Positions 50,282 through 58,200 of a stretch of DNA of 64,000 nt are shown in pieces; position 1 is the stretch's first letter; every line of letters begins with the position of its first letter. The position numbers were made by a program, and so were the translations under genes. Under the pieces are notes generated by a model. The model searched no databases. It was not told the DNA's origin and saw only the letters and a program-made list of their open reading frames with translations. This stretch comes from an uncultured Oscillospiraceae bacterium (lineage in GTDB: Bacteria > Bacillota > Clostridia > Oscillospirales > Oscillospiraceae). Location of the stretch: assembly GCA_947632005.1 (NCBI GenBank), contig CANRNU010000001.1:47831-111830 (forward strand). Direction: 5' to 3'.

Positions 50282-52204
50282 TCATCCTCCGTTTTGGATA
50301 CTGGTCCCCGTGTAATAGAACCCCAGGATGGACTCGCAGCTTTTGCTGTAATACTTGGCCATGGCGTAGGCGCCCCAGGCACTCATGCCCACCCTGTGGC
50401 TGGCGCTGACCATGCTGTCATAGTTCCCGCCGGCGGCGGCGATATCCTGCTTCGCAGCCTGCTCGAAGGGGTCGTCCTTTGCGGTCAGATAGGCATAATC
50501 GGTGCCGAATTTCTCGGACGCGCTCAGGATCCGGCCTCCGTTGCAGGAGGAGAAGAACGTGACGCAGATGTTTCCGTTGTAGGTCAGGTACTGTCCCCGG
50601 GTGGCCTCCACCGCCGCATCGGTGGCGGTATAGTAGTCCTCGCTGTAGGTGATGCCGCGGCCCCGATAGAGCTGGGTGCCGGAGCCGGTGACGATGTCCA
50701 TGCCGAAATTGCCGTAGATGGACCAGTTATAGCTCATCACATAGCTCCTGCAGGCGATGGCCGCCGCCTTCAGCGCCTCTGTGGGCCAGGTGTTGGTGAA
50801 TTCGTAGGGCACCACGCCCTTCACATAGTCCTCGACGTCCACAAAGTTGACCACGGTGATGTACCCGGCCTTGCCGGAGGCCTGGGACAGTTCAAAGTCG
50901 CCGTAGTATCTGTATTCCCCGTTCACCCGCGTCACGGCCTTGCCGCCGCTGACAGGGTGAATGGCCAGGTTGGAGGTACATGTATACACCTCGCTCCCCG
51001 CGGAGTCCGCCAGGGTAAAGGTGGTGCCGTCGGTGGTGATGGTGACCGTCCCGTCGCTCACAGAGCCGCTGGAGGAGAAGTACCGGTCGGACATGACGCC
51101 GTACTCAAAGCCGGAGCCGTTCAGGTTCTCCAGGGTCACGGTGCTGACGCTGGTGTCGATGTTCTTGGTCTTGACCAGAACGCCTACCCGGATCACATTG
51201 GCCTTGATGGACACCGAGCCGCCCGTATTCGTGGCGGGGGTATCCGGCACGGATTCGGGGTTGCTGGCCGCCGGAGGACTGGTGCTGTCCCCGCCGGGAG
51301 TGGGAGAAGGCGCGGCGGTCTCTCCGCCGCCGGGAGGCGTGGAGGAGCCGCTGCCGCTGGGACGCTGAGGCCCGGACGCAAAGCCGCCGCAGGCGCCGTC
51401 AAACCGCTGCAGCACTGCCGCCGCCTCCGCGCGGGTAGCGGAATCGGTGGGATTGAACGCCCCGGCTGTATCGCCCTGGACGATGCCGCAGCGCTGCATG
51501 TTGTCCACGCTGCTCTTGGCCCAGGAGCTGATCCTGCCGCTGTCGGTAAAAGCGGCACTTGCCCCCTTCTGGGCAAGGCCGATGCCCATGACGCTGGCGA
51601 ACCGGTCCATCATGACACACATCTGCTCCCGGGTGATGCTGCTGTCCGGAGCGAACCGGCCGCCGCCGACGCCGGTGACGATGCCCTTCGCCTGGGCCCA
51701 GGCCGCATAGCCGGCATAGTACGCGCCGAAGCCGACGTCGGAAAAGTTCAGATAGCCGGGCGATACATATTGGCCGTTGATGTAGCCCGCGCCGGCGTCT
51801 GTGGTGACCTTATACCAGTCCCCCGTCTTTTCCTGGATGGTGACGGCGGCTCCCTTCTGGAGCGTTGAGACAATGCTGTAGGAGGTGCCCGCACCGCTGC
51901 GCAGGTTCACATCGGAGCCGGTGACGGTCCCGGTCAGCCATGCAGGTGCGTCCACGTTGGCATACCGGCCCAGGGCTGTGACGAACATCGCCCGGGACAT
52001 GGTGGTATCGGGAGAAAAGGTGGTGGCGGACGTGCCGTTGAACAGCCCCTTCCCCACTACATAGTTCACCACGTCGCAGTACCAGTCGGAGCTGCTCACA
52101 TCGGTGAAGCTGGCCGCATACGCGCCAGCCGGCAGCAGTAACAGCGCCGTCGCAGCCAGCAAAAACAGCGCCGCTATCCGATATGACCGCCGAAAAAATG
52201 CCAT
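50282..52204 (-). CDS. Secreted SLH, SH3 and SpoIID domain protein
   Basis: 640 residues with a signal peptide (AALFLLAATALLLLPAGAYA). An SLH repeat (FTDVSSSDWYCDVVNYVV), an SH3 domain (VNLRSGAGTSYSIV, GDWYKVTTD, about 93-150), two further SLH repeats (FAPDSSITREQMCVMMDRF and FNPTDSATRAEAAAVLQRF), a Pro/Ser/Gly linker (about 270-320), and a SpoIID/LytB domain (VEDYVKGVVPYEF through SASHRVGMSAWGAYAMAKY). SpoIID domains cut glycan strands lacking stem peptides. SLH repeats imply binding to secondary wall polymer. Touches queA. Confidence 0.9.
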   Translation of the reverse strand: MAFFRRSYRIAALFLLAATALLLLPAGAYAASFTDVSSSDWYCDVVNYVVGKGLFNGTSATTFSPDTTMSRAMFVTALGRYANVDAPAWLTGTVTGSDVNLRSGAGTSYSIVSTLQKGAAVTIQEKTGDWYKVTTDAGAGYINGQYVSPGYLNFSDVGFGAYYAGYAAWAQAKGIVTGVGGGRFAPDSSITREQMCVMMDRFASVMGIGLAQKGASAAFTDSGRISSWAKSSVDNMQRCGIVQGDTAGAFNPTDSATRAEAAAVLQRFDGACGGFASGPQRPSGSGSSTPPGGGETAAPSPTPGGDSTSPPAASNPESVPDTPATNTGGSVSIKANVIRVGVLVKTKNIDTSVSTVTLENLNGSGFEYGVMSDRYFSSSGSVSDGTVTITTDGTTFTLADSAGSEVYTCTSNLAIHPVSGGKAVTRVNGEYRYYGDFELSQASGKAGYITVVNFVDVEDYVKGVVPYEFTNTWPTEALKAAAIACRSYVMSYNWSIYGNFGMDIVTGSGTQLYRGRGITYSEDYYTATDAAVEATRGQYLTYNGNICVTFFSSCNGGRILSASEKFGTDYAYLTAKDDPFEQAAKQDIAAAGGNYDSMVSASHRVGMSAWGAYAMAKYYSKSCESILGFYYTGTSIQNGG

Positions 52205-52278
52205 CTGTATCCTCCTTTCAAAGAGGAGCGCCGTCGATTGACGGGACCGGTTTCATGTGGTATACTCTTGGAGGTCAT

Positions 52279-52307
52279 ATTATAAACAAAAAATTACAAA
52301 TTGTCAA
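52279..52307 (-). promoter_or_regulatory. Perfect-consensus sigma-A promoter for the SLH/SpoIID gene
   Basis: On the minus strand TTGACA, exactly 17 bases, TATAAT. Gives a leader of about 65 bases. This suggests high vegetative expression, not sporulation-specific control. Confidence 0.85.
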
Positions 52308-52320
52308 TCATTATGTAACC

Positions 52321-52349
52321 TTCACACCTTTTTCGCGGTTACATATACT
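52321..52349 (+). promoter_or_regulatory. Sigma-A promoter for asd
   Basis: TTCACA, 17 bases, TATACT, ending 20 bases before the asd ATG, with AGGAGG in between. Divergent from, and 14 bases away from, the SLH/SpoIID promoter. Confidence 0.75.
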
Positions 52350-52369
52350 GCTACAGGAGGTCAACGAAT

Positions 52370-53455
52370 ATGGAAAAGCTGAAAGTTGGCGTTATCGGCG
52401 GCACCGGCATGGTGGGACAGCGGTTCGTCTCCCTGTTGGCGGAGCATCCCTGGTTTGAACTGACCGTCATTGCCGCCAGCGCCCGGAGCGCAGGCAAGAC
52501 CTATGAACAGGCCGTGGGGAGCCGCTGGGCGCTGGAGGTGCCCATGCCGGAAAAAGCCAAGGGCATCGTGGTCAAAAGCGCCGTGGATGACATGGCGCAG
52601 ATCGCCGCAGAGGTGGACCTGGTGTTCTCCGCCGTGGACATGAAGACCGAGGAGATCCGCGCTTTGGAGGAGGGCTATGCCAAGCTGGAGTGCCCGGTGG
52701 TCTCCAACAACAGCGCCCACCGCTGGACGCCCGACGTGCCCATGGTGGTGCCCGAGATCAACCCGGAGCATCTGGCGGTCATCCCCGCCCAGCGCAGACG
52801 TCTGGGCACCCGGCGCGGCTTCATTGCCGTGAAGAGCAACTGCTCTCTGCAGAGCTATGTGCCCGCCCTGCATCCCCTGAAGGATACGTTCGGGCTGAAC
52901 CGGGTGCTGGTATGCACCTATCAGGCCATTTCCGGCGCCGGCAAGACCTTTGAGACCTGGCCGGAAATGGTGGACAACGTCATCCCCTACATCGGCGGCG
53001 AGGAGGAAAAGAGCGAGCAGGAGCCCATGAAGCTCTGGGGCCATGTGGAAGATGGCCGGATCGTCAACGCCTCCGCCCCATCCATCACCGCCCAGTGCCT
53101 GCGGGTCCCGGCCAGCAACGGCCACATGGCCGCCGTATTTGCCAGCTTTGACAAAAAGCCCTCCCAGGAGGAGATCCTGGCCCGGTGGGCCGCCTTTTCC
53201 GGCAGGCCCCAGCAGCTCGGCCTCCCCTCCGCCCCCAAGCAGTTCCTTCACTACTTTGCGGAGGACAACCGGCCCCAGACAAAGCTGGACCGGAATCTGG
53301 AGGGCGGCATGGCTGTGAGCATCGGCCGGCTGCGGCCCGACACCCAGTACGACTACAAGTTCGTGTGCCTGAGCCACAACACCCTGCGGGGCGCCGCGGG
53401 CGGCGCCGTGCTGCTGGCGGAGCTGCTCCGCGCCGAGGGCTGGCTGGACCGTTGA
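52370..53455 (+). CDS. asd: Aspartate-semialdehyde dehydrogenase, archaeal/fungal-type
   Basis: Reduces aspartyl phosphate to aspartate semialdehyde for lysine, threonine, methionine and DAP. 361 residues: KVGVIGGTGMVGQRF (NADP loop), DLVFSAVDMKTEE, VVSNNSAHRW, the nucleophile Cys in KSNCSLQSY, YQAISGAGK, and the His near HMAAVFASF. These details fit the TIGR00978 branch found in archaea, fungi and some Clostridia, not the common bacterial type. Followed by dapA, which uses its product. Confidence 0.93.
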   Translation: MEKLKVGVIGGTGMVGQRFVSLLAEHPWFELTVIAASARSAGKTYEQAVGSRWALEVPMPEKAKGIVVKSAVDDMAQIAAEVDLVFSAVDMKTEEIRALEEGYAKLECPVVSNNSAHRWTPDVPMVVPEINPEHLAVIPAQRRRLGTRRGFIAVKSNCSLQSYVPALHPLKDTFGLNRVLVCTYQAISGAGKTFETWPEMVDNVIPYIGGEEEKSEQEPMKLWGHVEDGRIVNASAPSITAQCLRVPASNGHMAAVFASFDKKPSQEEILARWAAFSGRPQQLGLPSAPKQFLHYFAEDNRPQTKLDRNLEGGMAVSIGRLRPDTQYDYKFVCLSHNTLRGAAGGAVLLAELLRAEGWLDR

Positions 53456-53478
53456 CCTCCCGATATCATCTGTGACGC

Positions 53479-53514
53479 AAAAGATGCCGTGGGCCGATCG
53501 CCCGCGGCGTCTTT
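53479..53514 (+). terminator. Hairpin between asd and dapA, weak terminator or attenuator
   Basis: AAAGATGCCGTGGGC pairs (with wobbles) with GCCCGCGGCGTCTTT. The T-tail is short, so some read-through into dapA is likely. Confidence 0.5.
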
Positions 53515-53532
53515 CATTTGGGAGGAATTTCT

Positions 53533-54426
53533 GTGAAGACACCCATATTTACCGGTTCCGGCACCGCCATCGTGACGCCTCTGTCTGCCGGCTCCATCGA
53601 CTATGACGCCTTTGGCCGCCTCATCGAGGCGCAATATACCGGCGGCACCGCCGCCTTGGTGGTCTGCGGCACCACCGGCGAGGGGGCCACCCTCTCCGCC
53701 AAGGAACACGAGGACCTGTTCCGCTTCGCGGCGGAGCGGAGCGCCGGGCGGATGAAAATCATCGCCGGCATCGGCTCCAACGACACCGCCGCTGCCCTGG
53801 ATATGGCCAAGCGGGCCGAACAGGCCGGCACGGACGGACTTTTGATGGTCACGCCCTACTACAACAAGACCACCCAGGCCGGGCTCATACAGCACTTCAC
53901 CTATGTAGCGGACCGGACGGAGCTGCCCATCATCCTTTACAACGTGCCCAGCCGCACGGGCGTGGGCATCGCCCCGGAAACATATGCCGTTCTGGCAGAT
54001 CATCCCCGCATCAACGCCGCCAAGGAGGCGTCCGGGAACATCGGAGAATTTGCCCGGACCTGCGCCCTGTGCGGCGATAAGCTGCACTTTCTCAGCGGCA
54101 ACGACAGCGACACTGTGGCCATGATGGCCCTGGGGGCCAAGGGCGTCATCTCCGTGGCATCCAACATCGTCCCCGAAACAGTGAGCAGGCTCTGCCGGCT
54201 CTGTCTGCAGGGAGACCTCGCAGCCGCCTCTGCCCTGAACCGGGAATATATGGACCTGTTCACCGCCCTGTTCTGGGAAGTGAACCCCATCCCCGTCAAG
54301 ACGGCCATGGCCATGATGGGCCTGTGCGGCGGGGAGATGCGGCTGCCCCTGGTGCCCATGGGCGCGGCCCACAGGACCGCGCTGGAGGGTGTGCTGAGAA
54401 AGCACGGGCTTTTGGCAGAAGCATAG
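53533..54426 (+). CDS. dapA: 4-hydroxy-tetrahydrodipicolinate synthase
   Basis: Condenses pyruvate with aspartate semialdehyde, first step to DAP and lysine, and toward dipicolinate of spores. 297 residues from GTG 53533, chosen because GGGAGG is seven bases upstream. GTTGEGATLS, LMVTPYYNKTTQAGL, ILYNVPSRTG (catalytic Tyr), and the Schiff-base Lys in NAAKEASGNI. Normal class I aldolase fold. Ends with a strong terminator. Confidence 0.95.
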   Translation: MKTPIFTGSGTAIVTPLSAGSIDYDAFGRLIEAQYTGGTAALVVCGTTGEGATLSAKEHEDLFRFAAERSAGRMKIIAGIGSNDTAAALDMAKRAEQAGTDGLLMVTPYYNKTTQAGLIQHFTYVADRTELPIILYNVPSRTGVGIAPETYAVLADHPRINAAKEASGNIGEFARTCALCGDKLHFLSGNDSDTVAMMALGAKGVISVASNIVPETVSRLCRLCLQGDLAAASALNREYMDLFTALFWEVNPIPVKTAMAMMGLCGGEMRLPLVPMGAAHRTALEGVLRKHGLLAEA

Positions 54427-54439
54427 ACCGCCGGGAACG

Positions 54440-54473
54440 GCAAAAACGGTCCGGATCTCCGGACCGTTTTTGC
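54440..54473. terminator. Strong bidirectional terminator after dapA
   Basis: GCAAAAACGGTCCGG (54440-54454) pairs perfectly with CCGGACCGTTTTTGC (54459-54473) around ATCT. Confidence 0.92.
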
Positions 54474-54484
54474 GTCTCGGTATT

Positions 54485-54886
54485 TCAGTCTTTCCCCGCG
54501 GACTTGGGCGTTGCCGTGGGCTTGCTGGCGGTGGTGTGCTTGCCGGAGCTGCTGGTGCCGGTCTTGCTGCGGCCTGTCACATCATCCAGCGCGTCCTCAC
54601 CGGCGTCCACGATGTCGTTCACCGCTTCCTCGCCGGCGCCCACGACGCCATCCACCGCATCCTTGCCCTCGTCGATGATGCCGTCGGCAGTGCTGTCCGT
54701 GGCCTTCGGGCGGGGTGTCGCGCTGGCAGCGGGCCGGGGTGTAGCCGTGGCCGCCGCCGTGGCCGCCGCCGTGGCCGCCGCAGGCGGCGTGGTCCTTGTC
54801 TCGCCGCTCATGTCCTTGGCGCAGCCGCCCAGCATGGACAGGAGCAGGAGGGCCGCAAGTATCGTCGTGAAGATGCTCTTCATCAT
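54485..54886 (-). CDS. Small lipoprotein with Ala/Thr-Pro repeats
   Basis: 133 residues. Lipoprotein signal MMKSIFTTILAALLLLSMLGGC with Cys22 as the lipidated residue. A repeated AAAT stretch and TPRP linker follow, then a helical acidic segment DGIIDEGKDAVDGVVGAGEE that carries an 11-residue-like repeat (DAVDGVVGAGEEAVNDIVDAGEDALDD), and a Ser/Thr/Lys-rich tail. GGAGG lies just upstream. No family recognised. Anchored in the membrane, extending into the wall. Confidence 0.75.
   Translation of the reverse strand: MMKSIFTTILAALLLLSMLGGCAKDMSGETRTTPPAAATAAATAAATATPRPAASATPRPKATDSTADGIIDEGKDAVDGVVGAGEEAVNDIVDAGEDALDDVTGRSKTGTSSSGKHTTASKPTATPKSAGKD
54744..54779 (-). repeat. 12-base tandem repeat inside the lipoprotein gene
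   Basis: GCCGTGGCCGCC occurs three times in a row on the plus strand, coding AAAT three times on the minus. In-frame, so copy-number changes would only lengthen the linker. Confidence 0.9.
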
Positions 54887-55018
54887 TCTGCCTCCGTTGA
54901 TAGTATTGTAACAGCTCTATTATGCCAACTATCCCGCAGAATTTTCATGGAAGCAAAAAATAATTTTCGTTGTCATATTTTGGTTGCAGCAGACAGGCAA
55001 GTATGCAATAATGTACCC

Positions 55019-55525
55019 ATGGAACAAGAGAGAACATGCTGCTTTACCGGCCACCGGGCCGAAAAGCTCCCCTGGCGGGACAACGACCAGGCCCGGGGCT
55101 GCCTGGAACTGAAAAAAGTCATTGCCGACGTGATCTCCACCCTGTACGACGGTGGCTTCCGCCATTTCATCTGCGGCATGGCCACCGGCGCGGACATCTA
55201 TTTCGGCGAGGCGGTCGTGGCCCTTCGGTCTGAGCATCCGGACGTAACGCTGGAGGCCGCCGTTCCCTTCTCCGGCCAGGAACGGCGATGGAGCCCCTAT
55301 TGGAAAAAGCGCTATGCCCGCCTGGCGGAGGAGTGCGATAAGGTCACCGTCCTGCACAGCGAGTACACCCCCACGTGTATGATGGACCGCAACCGCTATA
55401 TGGTGGACCGCTCCCGGGTGCTGGTCGCAGCCTACAACGGCTCCGCCGGCGGCACCCGCAGCACCATGCTCTACGCCATACGCCAGGGTCTGGAGGTCAT
55501 CGAGCTGCCCGTGGAGAGCAAATAA
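55019..55525 (+). CDS. SLOG-family protein (DUF1273/YpsA-like)
   Basis: 168 residues. CCFTGHRAEKLPWR at the start and FICGMATGADIYFGEAVVAL are diagnostic for the Rossmann-like SLOG family, which binds nucleotide-derived ligands; YpsA of B. subtilis affects cell division. Later DRNRYMVDRSRVLVAAYNG and GTRSTMLYA complete the fold. ATG 55019 has no good Shine-Dalgarno. A TTGCAG-17-AATAAT pair just upstream would start transcription within a base or two of the ATG, so the message might be leaderless. Full length for this subfamily. Confidence 0.82.
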   Translation: MEQERTCCFTGHRAEKLPWRDNDQARGCLELKKVIADVISTLYDGGFRHFICGMATGADIYFGEAVVALRSEHPDVTLEAAVPFSGQERRWSPYWKKRYARLAEECDKVTVLHSEYTPTCMMDRNRYMVDRSRVLVAAYNGSAGGTRSTMLYAIRQGLEVIELPVESK

Positions 55526-55561
55526 CAGGTCTGACACGCGTGAATTCTTCCAAGAAAGCTC

Positions 55562-55590
55562 TTGACATATCCCCGTTTTTCATGTAGAAT
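55562..55590 (+). promoter_or_regulatory. Strong sigma-A promoter of tRNA-Val
   Basis: TTGACA, 17 bases, TAGAAT, 14 bases before the mature tRNA. Near-consensus, typical for a stable RNA gene. Confidence 0.9.
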
Positions 55591-55604
55591 ATCCCACGCG
55601 AAAC

Positions 55605-55680
55605 GGACGATTGGCGCAGCTGGTAGCGCATCCGCTTGACGTGCGGGAGGTCACAAGTTCGAGTCTTGTATCGTCCACCA
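55605..55680 (+). tRNA. tRNA-Val (anticodon GAC)
   Basis: 76 bases with encoded CCA. Acceptor GGACGAT pairs with ATCGTCC. The anticodon stem-loop is CCGC-TTGACGT-GCGG, giving anticodon GAC. The T-loop GTTCGAG is normal. The promoter and a downstream hairpin support an independent gene. tRNA genes are common insertion sites, and accessory DNA follows within 300 bases. Confidence 0.96.
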
Positions 55681-55683
55681 AGA

Positions 55684-55732
55684 TTGAGAAATCCGAACTT
55701 GATTCCAATAGGAAACGGGTTCGGGTTTCTTG
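55684..55732 (+). terminator. Terminator after tRNA-Val
   Basis: AAATCCGAACTTGATTCC pairs, with wobbles and one mismatch, with GGAAACGGGTTCGGGTTT around AATA (55697-55725 area), followed by CTTGTG. Weak T-tail. Confidence 0.5.
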
Positions 55733-55765
55733 TGTATATTGAGGATATTGAGTTGTAAACAGAAC

Positions 55766-55803
55766 GGGTCCGCTGCAAAACGCGAGTTTGCAGCGGACCC
55801 TTT
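55766..55803 (+). terminator. Second strong hairpin after tRNA-Val
   Basis: GGGTCCGCTGCAAA (55766-55779) pairs perfectly with TTTGCAGCGGACCC (55787-55800), then TTT. It probably stops read-through from the tRNA. Confidence 0.7.
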
Positions 55804-55954
55804 ACCAATTGTGGAGATACTGGAAAGCACAGATCAGCATATCAGAATTTGCGGCATATATGTCTGAATGGCTTAGAATGATAAAGCCTGATTTTGTGGA
55901 GGGAATGGTAGGATACCACCCCTCCGAGTTTTGCACCCGGAAAGCCTTGCAGAT

Positions 55955-56392
55955 TCAGGGGCTTTGCTGTTCTATCGTTCTACTATTCGCCCTGCGTCGT
56001 TTCGCGTACTCAGCCTTTTGCCTCCGCTGGGCTATGGCTCTGCAATCGTCACAGTAGAGCGCCCGATTGGAGCCAGGGGGAAACGCCTTGCCGCAAATCG
56101 CACATCGCTTCGCTGTGTCCTTGCCGAATATCTCCGTTTCTAATTCCTGTCCGGCCTTGTCCCTCAACAGCACCCAGCGAAATATTTTGCAGCAGACGGA
56201 ATAAGAGAGCGTTTGTGGACACGGGACTTCCTCACCATCATCCAGGTAAAGGCAGTTGCCATTGTCACAGGCGCTGCACAGTTTCCGAATGAGCGAGACG
56301 GCCCGCTGCCGCTGTCTGCCGGTCATGCGCGGGAGAGCCCCGTCCGGCTTCCGCTCAATGGGCGGCAGCAGCTCAAGATGGAATAAGCTCAT
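55955..56392 (-). CDS. Cysteine-rich VLP protein
   Basis: 145 residues. RKLCSACDNGNCLYLDDGEE and PCPQTLSYSVCCKIFRWVLL, then KRCAICGKAFPPGSNRALYC with CDDC, match the cysteine-rich VLP family of conjugative and mobilizable elements; the Cys pairs should bind zinc. Function in transfer unknown. Ends with a basic helix AQRRQKAEYAKRRR. ATG 56392 follows an in-frame stop closely, so the start is bounded; the Shine-Dalgarno is weak. Confidence 0.85.
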   Translation of the reverse strand: MSLFHLELLPPIERKPDGALPRMTGRQRQRAVSLIRKLCSACDNGNCLYLDDGEEVPCPQTLSYSVCCKIFRWVLLRDKAGQELETEIFGKDTAKRCAICGKAFPPGSNRALYCDDCRAIAQRRQKAEYAKRRRANSRTIEQQSP

Positions 56393-56459
56393 AGCGTTTT
56401 TCTTTTCCCATTAAATGTAAGCGATTATCTCCTTTCTCGTTTTCAATTTATTTTATATG

Positions 56460-56482
56460 GAGGCGGGCGTGATGCCCGCCTC
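56460..56482 (-). terminator. Terminator after the relaxase gene
   Basis: GAGGCGGGC and GCCCGCCTC pair around five bases; the minus strand continues CATATAAAATAAATTG. Not a strong T-run. Confidence 0.55.
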
Positions 56483-56489
56483 TTGCGCG

Positions 56490-58046
56490 TTAGTGTTCCA
56501 TGTCTTGTATCTTTTGCTTGGCCGGATGGATACTCGGCTGCGGCGAGGCGTCTTGCAGTTTGGCAAGCACAGAAGAACGCTCCTGCTTCTGTTCGGCAGG
56601 GTCCGGCAACAGGCCGGGGATGACCTTATCGACCCAGGCGCGAATCTCCTTTAGCTTGCGCAGATCGCCTTGGATGGCGGCCAGCCGGGTTTCCTTGTCC
56701 CGGTTCTGTTCCCGCAGAGCGTTGTACTCCGCTTGCAGAGCGCTGACAGGCACATCGTCCACTCCGCCGTGGTGCATGAGATAGCCATACGCCTTTTTCA
56801 TGGCGGCAAGCTCATCCTTGTGCTCGGCGGCATACTTCTCCTTGGCCCGCTTGAAACCTTTTTTGCTGTAAGCGTCATACACAGGCTTGAGGTCCAGGTA
56901 TGTTCTGTATGCGTCCAGCGTGGCGGCGATGACCTTCATCCTCTTTTCGTGGGCTCGCATATCCTTGCGGATCGTGTCGGCTTGGCTCTGCGTCGCAGAC
57001 AGTTTGGCTCTGAAAGCGTCAGCCGAGATCAGGCGGTTTTCTTTCAGATACGATATGGCTTGCATCACCTTGTCGAGGTCTGCGGCGGTGCCTTTGAGCT
57101 GCCCCATAGCGGACCAGCTGGCGCGTTCGTCCTCACGAATCTCCATGTACCGGGCCAGCAGCGCCGGGACGGTTGGCTCCTTGCGCGTTTCCAGAGCATT
57201 TGTCAGCGTGTCCAGCCACGCTTTCAAATGCCGGATGTGGGCGCGGATGGATGCCATCAGACTGTTGGCGGCTTTGATGTCCCGATTGAGATCACCGATG
57301 TTGGTCCGTATGCCCCGCTTCTCCATCTGGAAGACCGCCGGACCCATGTGGATGGTCGGAGTTTTATCAACGCCCTGTCGGACATAGGAACGCAGGTCCA
57401 CGCGCTCCGGGCGGCCGTTCCTCTCCAGGTAATCGTTCTGCACGACTTCCCAGGCGTGCCGCCAGATCTCGCCGTATTTCCTGTCGTTCCAGTCAACGGT
57501 GTCCTCCTTGTGGCTGGCCCAATAGCGGCTGTTGGGGCATTTATATCGCTGGCCGTTTTCGTCCAGATTATAGACCTTTCTGGTCTTTGGCAGCCAGCGG
57601 CCATGCTCGTCCATTGGCCGCATGGTCAGCATGACGTGGGCGTGGGGATTGCCGGTCCCCTTGTCGTGGATGGCAAAATCGACGCACATCCCCTTGGAGA
57701 CAAATTGCGCCTGGCAGTAATCGCGCAGCATCTGCGGATACTGCTTCGGCGGGACCTCCCGCGGCAGGGCCATGACGATGCGGCGGGCAAGCTGAGAGTT
57801 CCACTGGTTCTCTTTCCGCTCAACCGAATTCCAAAGCGTGTTCCGGTCTGCAAATTCCGGCGGCGCATTTGGCGGGAGCATGATCTCCGTGTAGACGATG
57901 CCGCGCTTCTCAGAATAGGATTTTCGTTTTCCGTCGTATTCAGAAAACAGGCTCTCGCCGCTCTGATACGCGGCTCCGGCAACGGCAGACTGGCCCCGGC
58001 TTCGCTGGGTGATCGTGAGCTTAAAGTGCGGACATGGTATAGGCAA
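56490..58046 (-). CDS. MobA/MobL family relaxase (MobQ class)
   Basis: About 518 residues. Nicks oriT and leads the strand into the recipient. N-terminal catalytic domain: CPHFKLTITQRSRGQSAVAG, AAYQSGESL, and the metal-binding GNPHAHVMLTMRP. The C-terminal half is coiled coil (for example LKENRLISADAFRAKLSATQ, and QAEYNALREQNRDKETRLA). The start is unusual. Family members normally begin MPCPHF, but here the codon before PCPHF is ATA, with AAGGAGG eight bases away. The nearest standard start is TTG at 58046, only about two bases from the Shine-Dalgarno. oriT lies directly upstream. Confidence 0.9.
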   Translation of the reverse strand: MPIPCPHFKLTITQRSRGQSAVAGAAYQSGESLFSEYDGKRKSYSEKRGIVYTEIMLPPNAPPEFADRNTLWNSVERKENQWNSQLARRIVMALPREVPPKQYPQMLRDYCQAQFVSKGMCVDFAIHDKGTGNPHAHVMLTMRPMDEHGRWLPKTRKVYNLDENGQRYKCPNSRYWASHKEDTVDWNDRKYGEIWRHAWEVVQNDYLERNGRPERVDLRSYVRQGVDKTPTIHMGPAVFQMEKRGIRTNIGDLNRDIKAANSLMASIRAHIRHLKAWLDTLTNALETRKEPTVPALLARYMEIREDERASWSAMGQLKGTAADLDKVMQAISYLKENRLISADAFRAKLSATQSQADTIRKDMRAHEKRMKVIAATLDAYRTYLDLKPVYDAYSKKGFKRAKEKYAAEHKDELAAMKKAYGYLMHHGGVDDVPVSALQAEYNALREQNRDKETRLAAIQGDLRKLKEIRAWVDKVIPGLLPDPAEQKQERSSVLAKLQDASPQPSIHPAKQKIQDMEH

Positions 58047-58084
58047 AACCTCCTTCAAAGATAGGGTAGACAGCGCAGCTGGCG

Positions 58085-58111
58085 CAGGGGAAGACGGCTT
58101 CCCCTGTTTTT
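58085..58111 (+). terminator. Plus-strand terminator-like hairpin in the relaxase leader
   Basis: CAGGGGAAG (58085-58093) pairs with CTTCCCCTG (58098-58106), then TTTTT on the plus strand. On the minus strand it is a stable hairpin in the relaxase mRNA leader. Confidence 0.55.
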
Positions 58112-58159
58112 GTGCGGCGGCACCCGCACAACGCCCTCGCCCTTCGGAGAACGCAAACG

Positions 58160-58189
58160 CCCCGGGACGGGGGTATAATTGCGCCCTTG
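58160..58189 (+). other. Origin of transfer (oriT), RSF1010/MobQ-like nick region
   Basis: A short inverted repeat CCCCG-GGA-CGGGG (58160-58172) is followed after three bases by TAATTGCGCCCTTG (58176-58189). RSF1010-type oriT has an inverted repeat followed by TAAATGCGCCCT. The motif TGCGCCCT is the recognised MobQ nick-region core. It lies about 115 bases before a MobQ-type relaxase gene, as expected. Confidence 0.75.
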
Positions 58190-58200
58190 CCTAAAGTCAA
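58172..58200 (-). promoter_or_regulatory. Relaxase promoter overlapping oriT
   Basis: On the minus strand TTGACT, 17 bases, TATACC. The spacer contains the whole TGCGCCCT core, and the -35 covers the DUF3847 stop codon. Relaxase bound at oriT would block its own promoter. Confidence 0.6.

Noticed and set aside
55788..56057. 89-codon plus-strand frame at the left end of the mobile element
   Set aside because: Mostly antisense to the cysteine-rich VLP gene; no domain. A degraded gene cannot be excluded for the first part.
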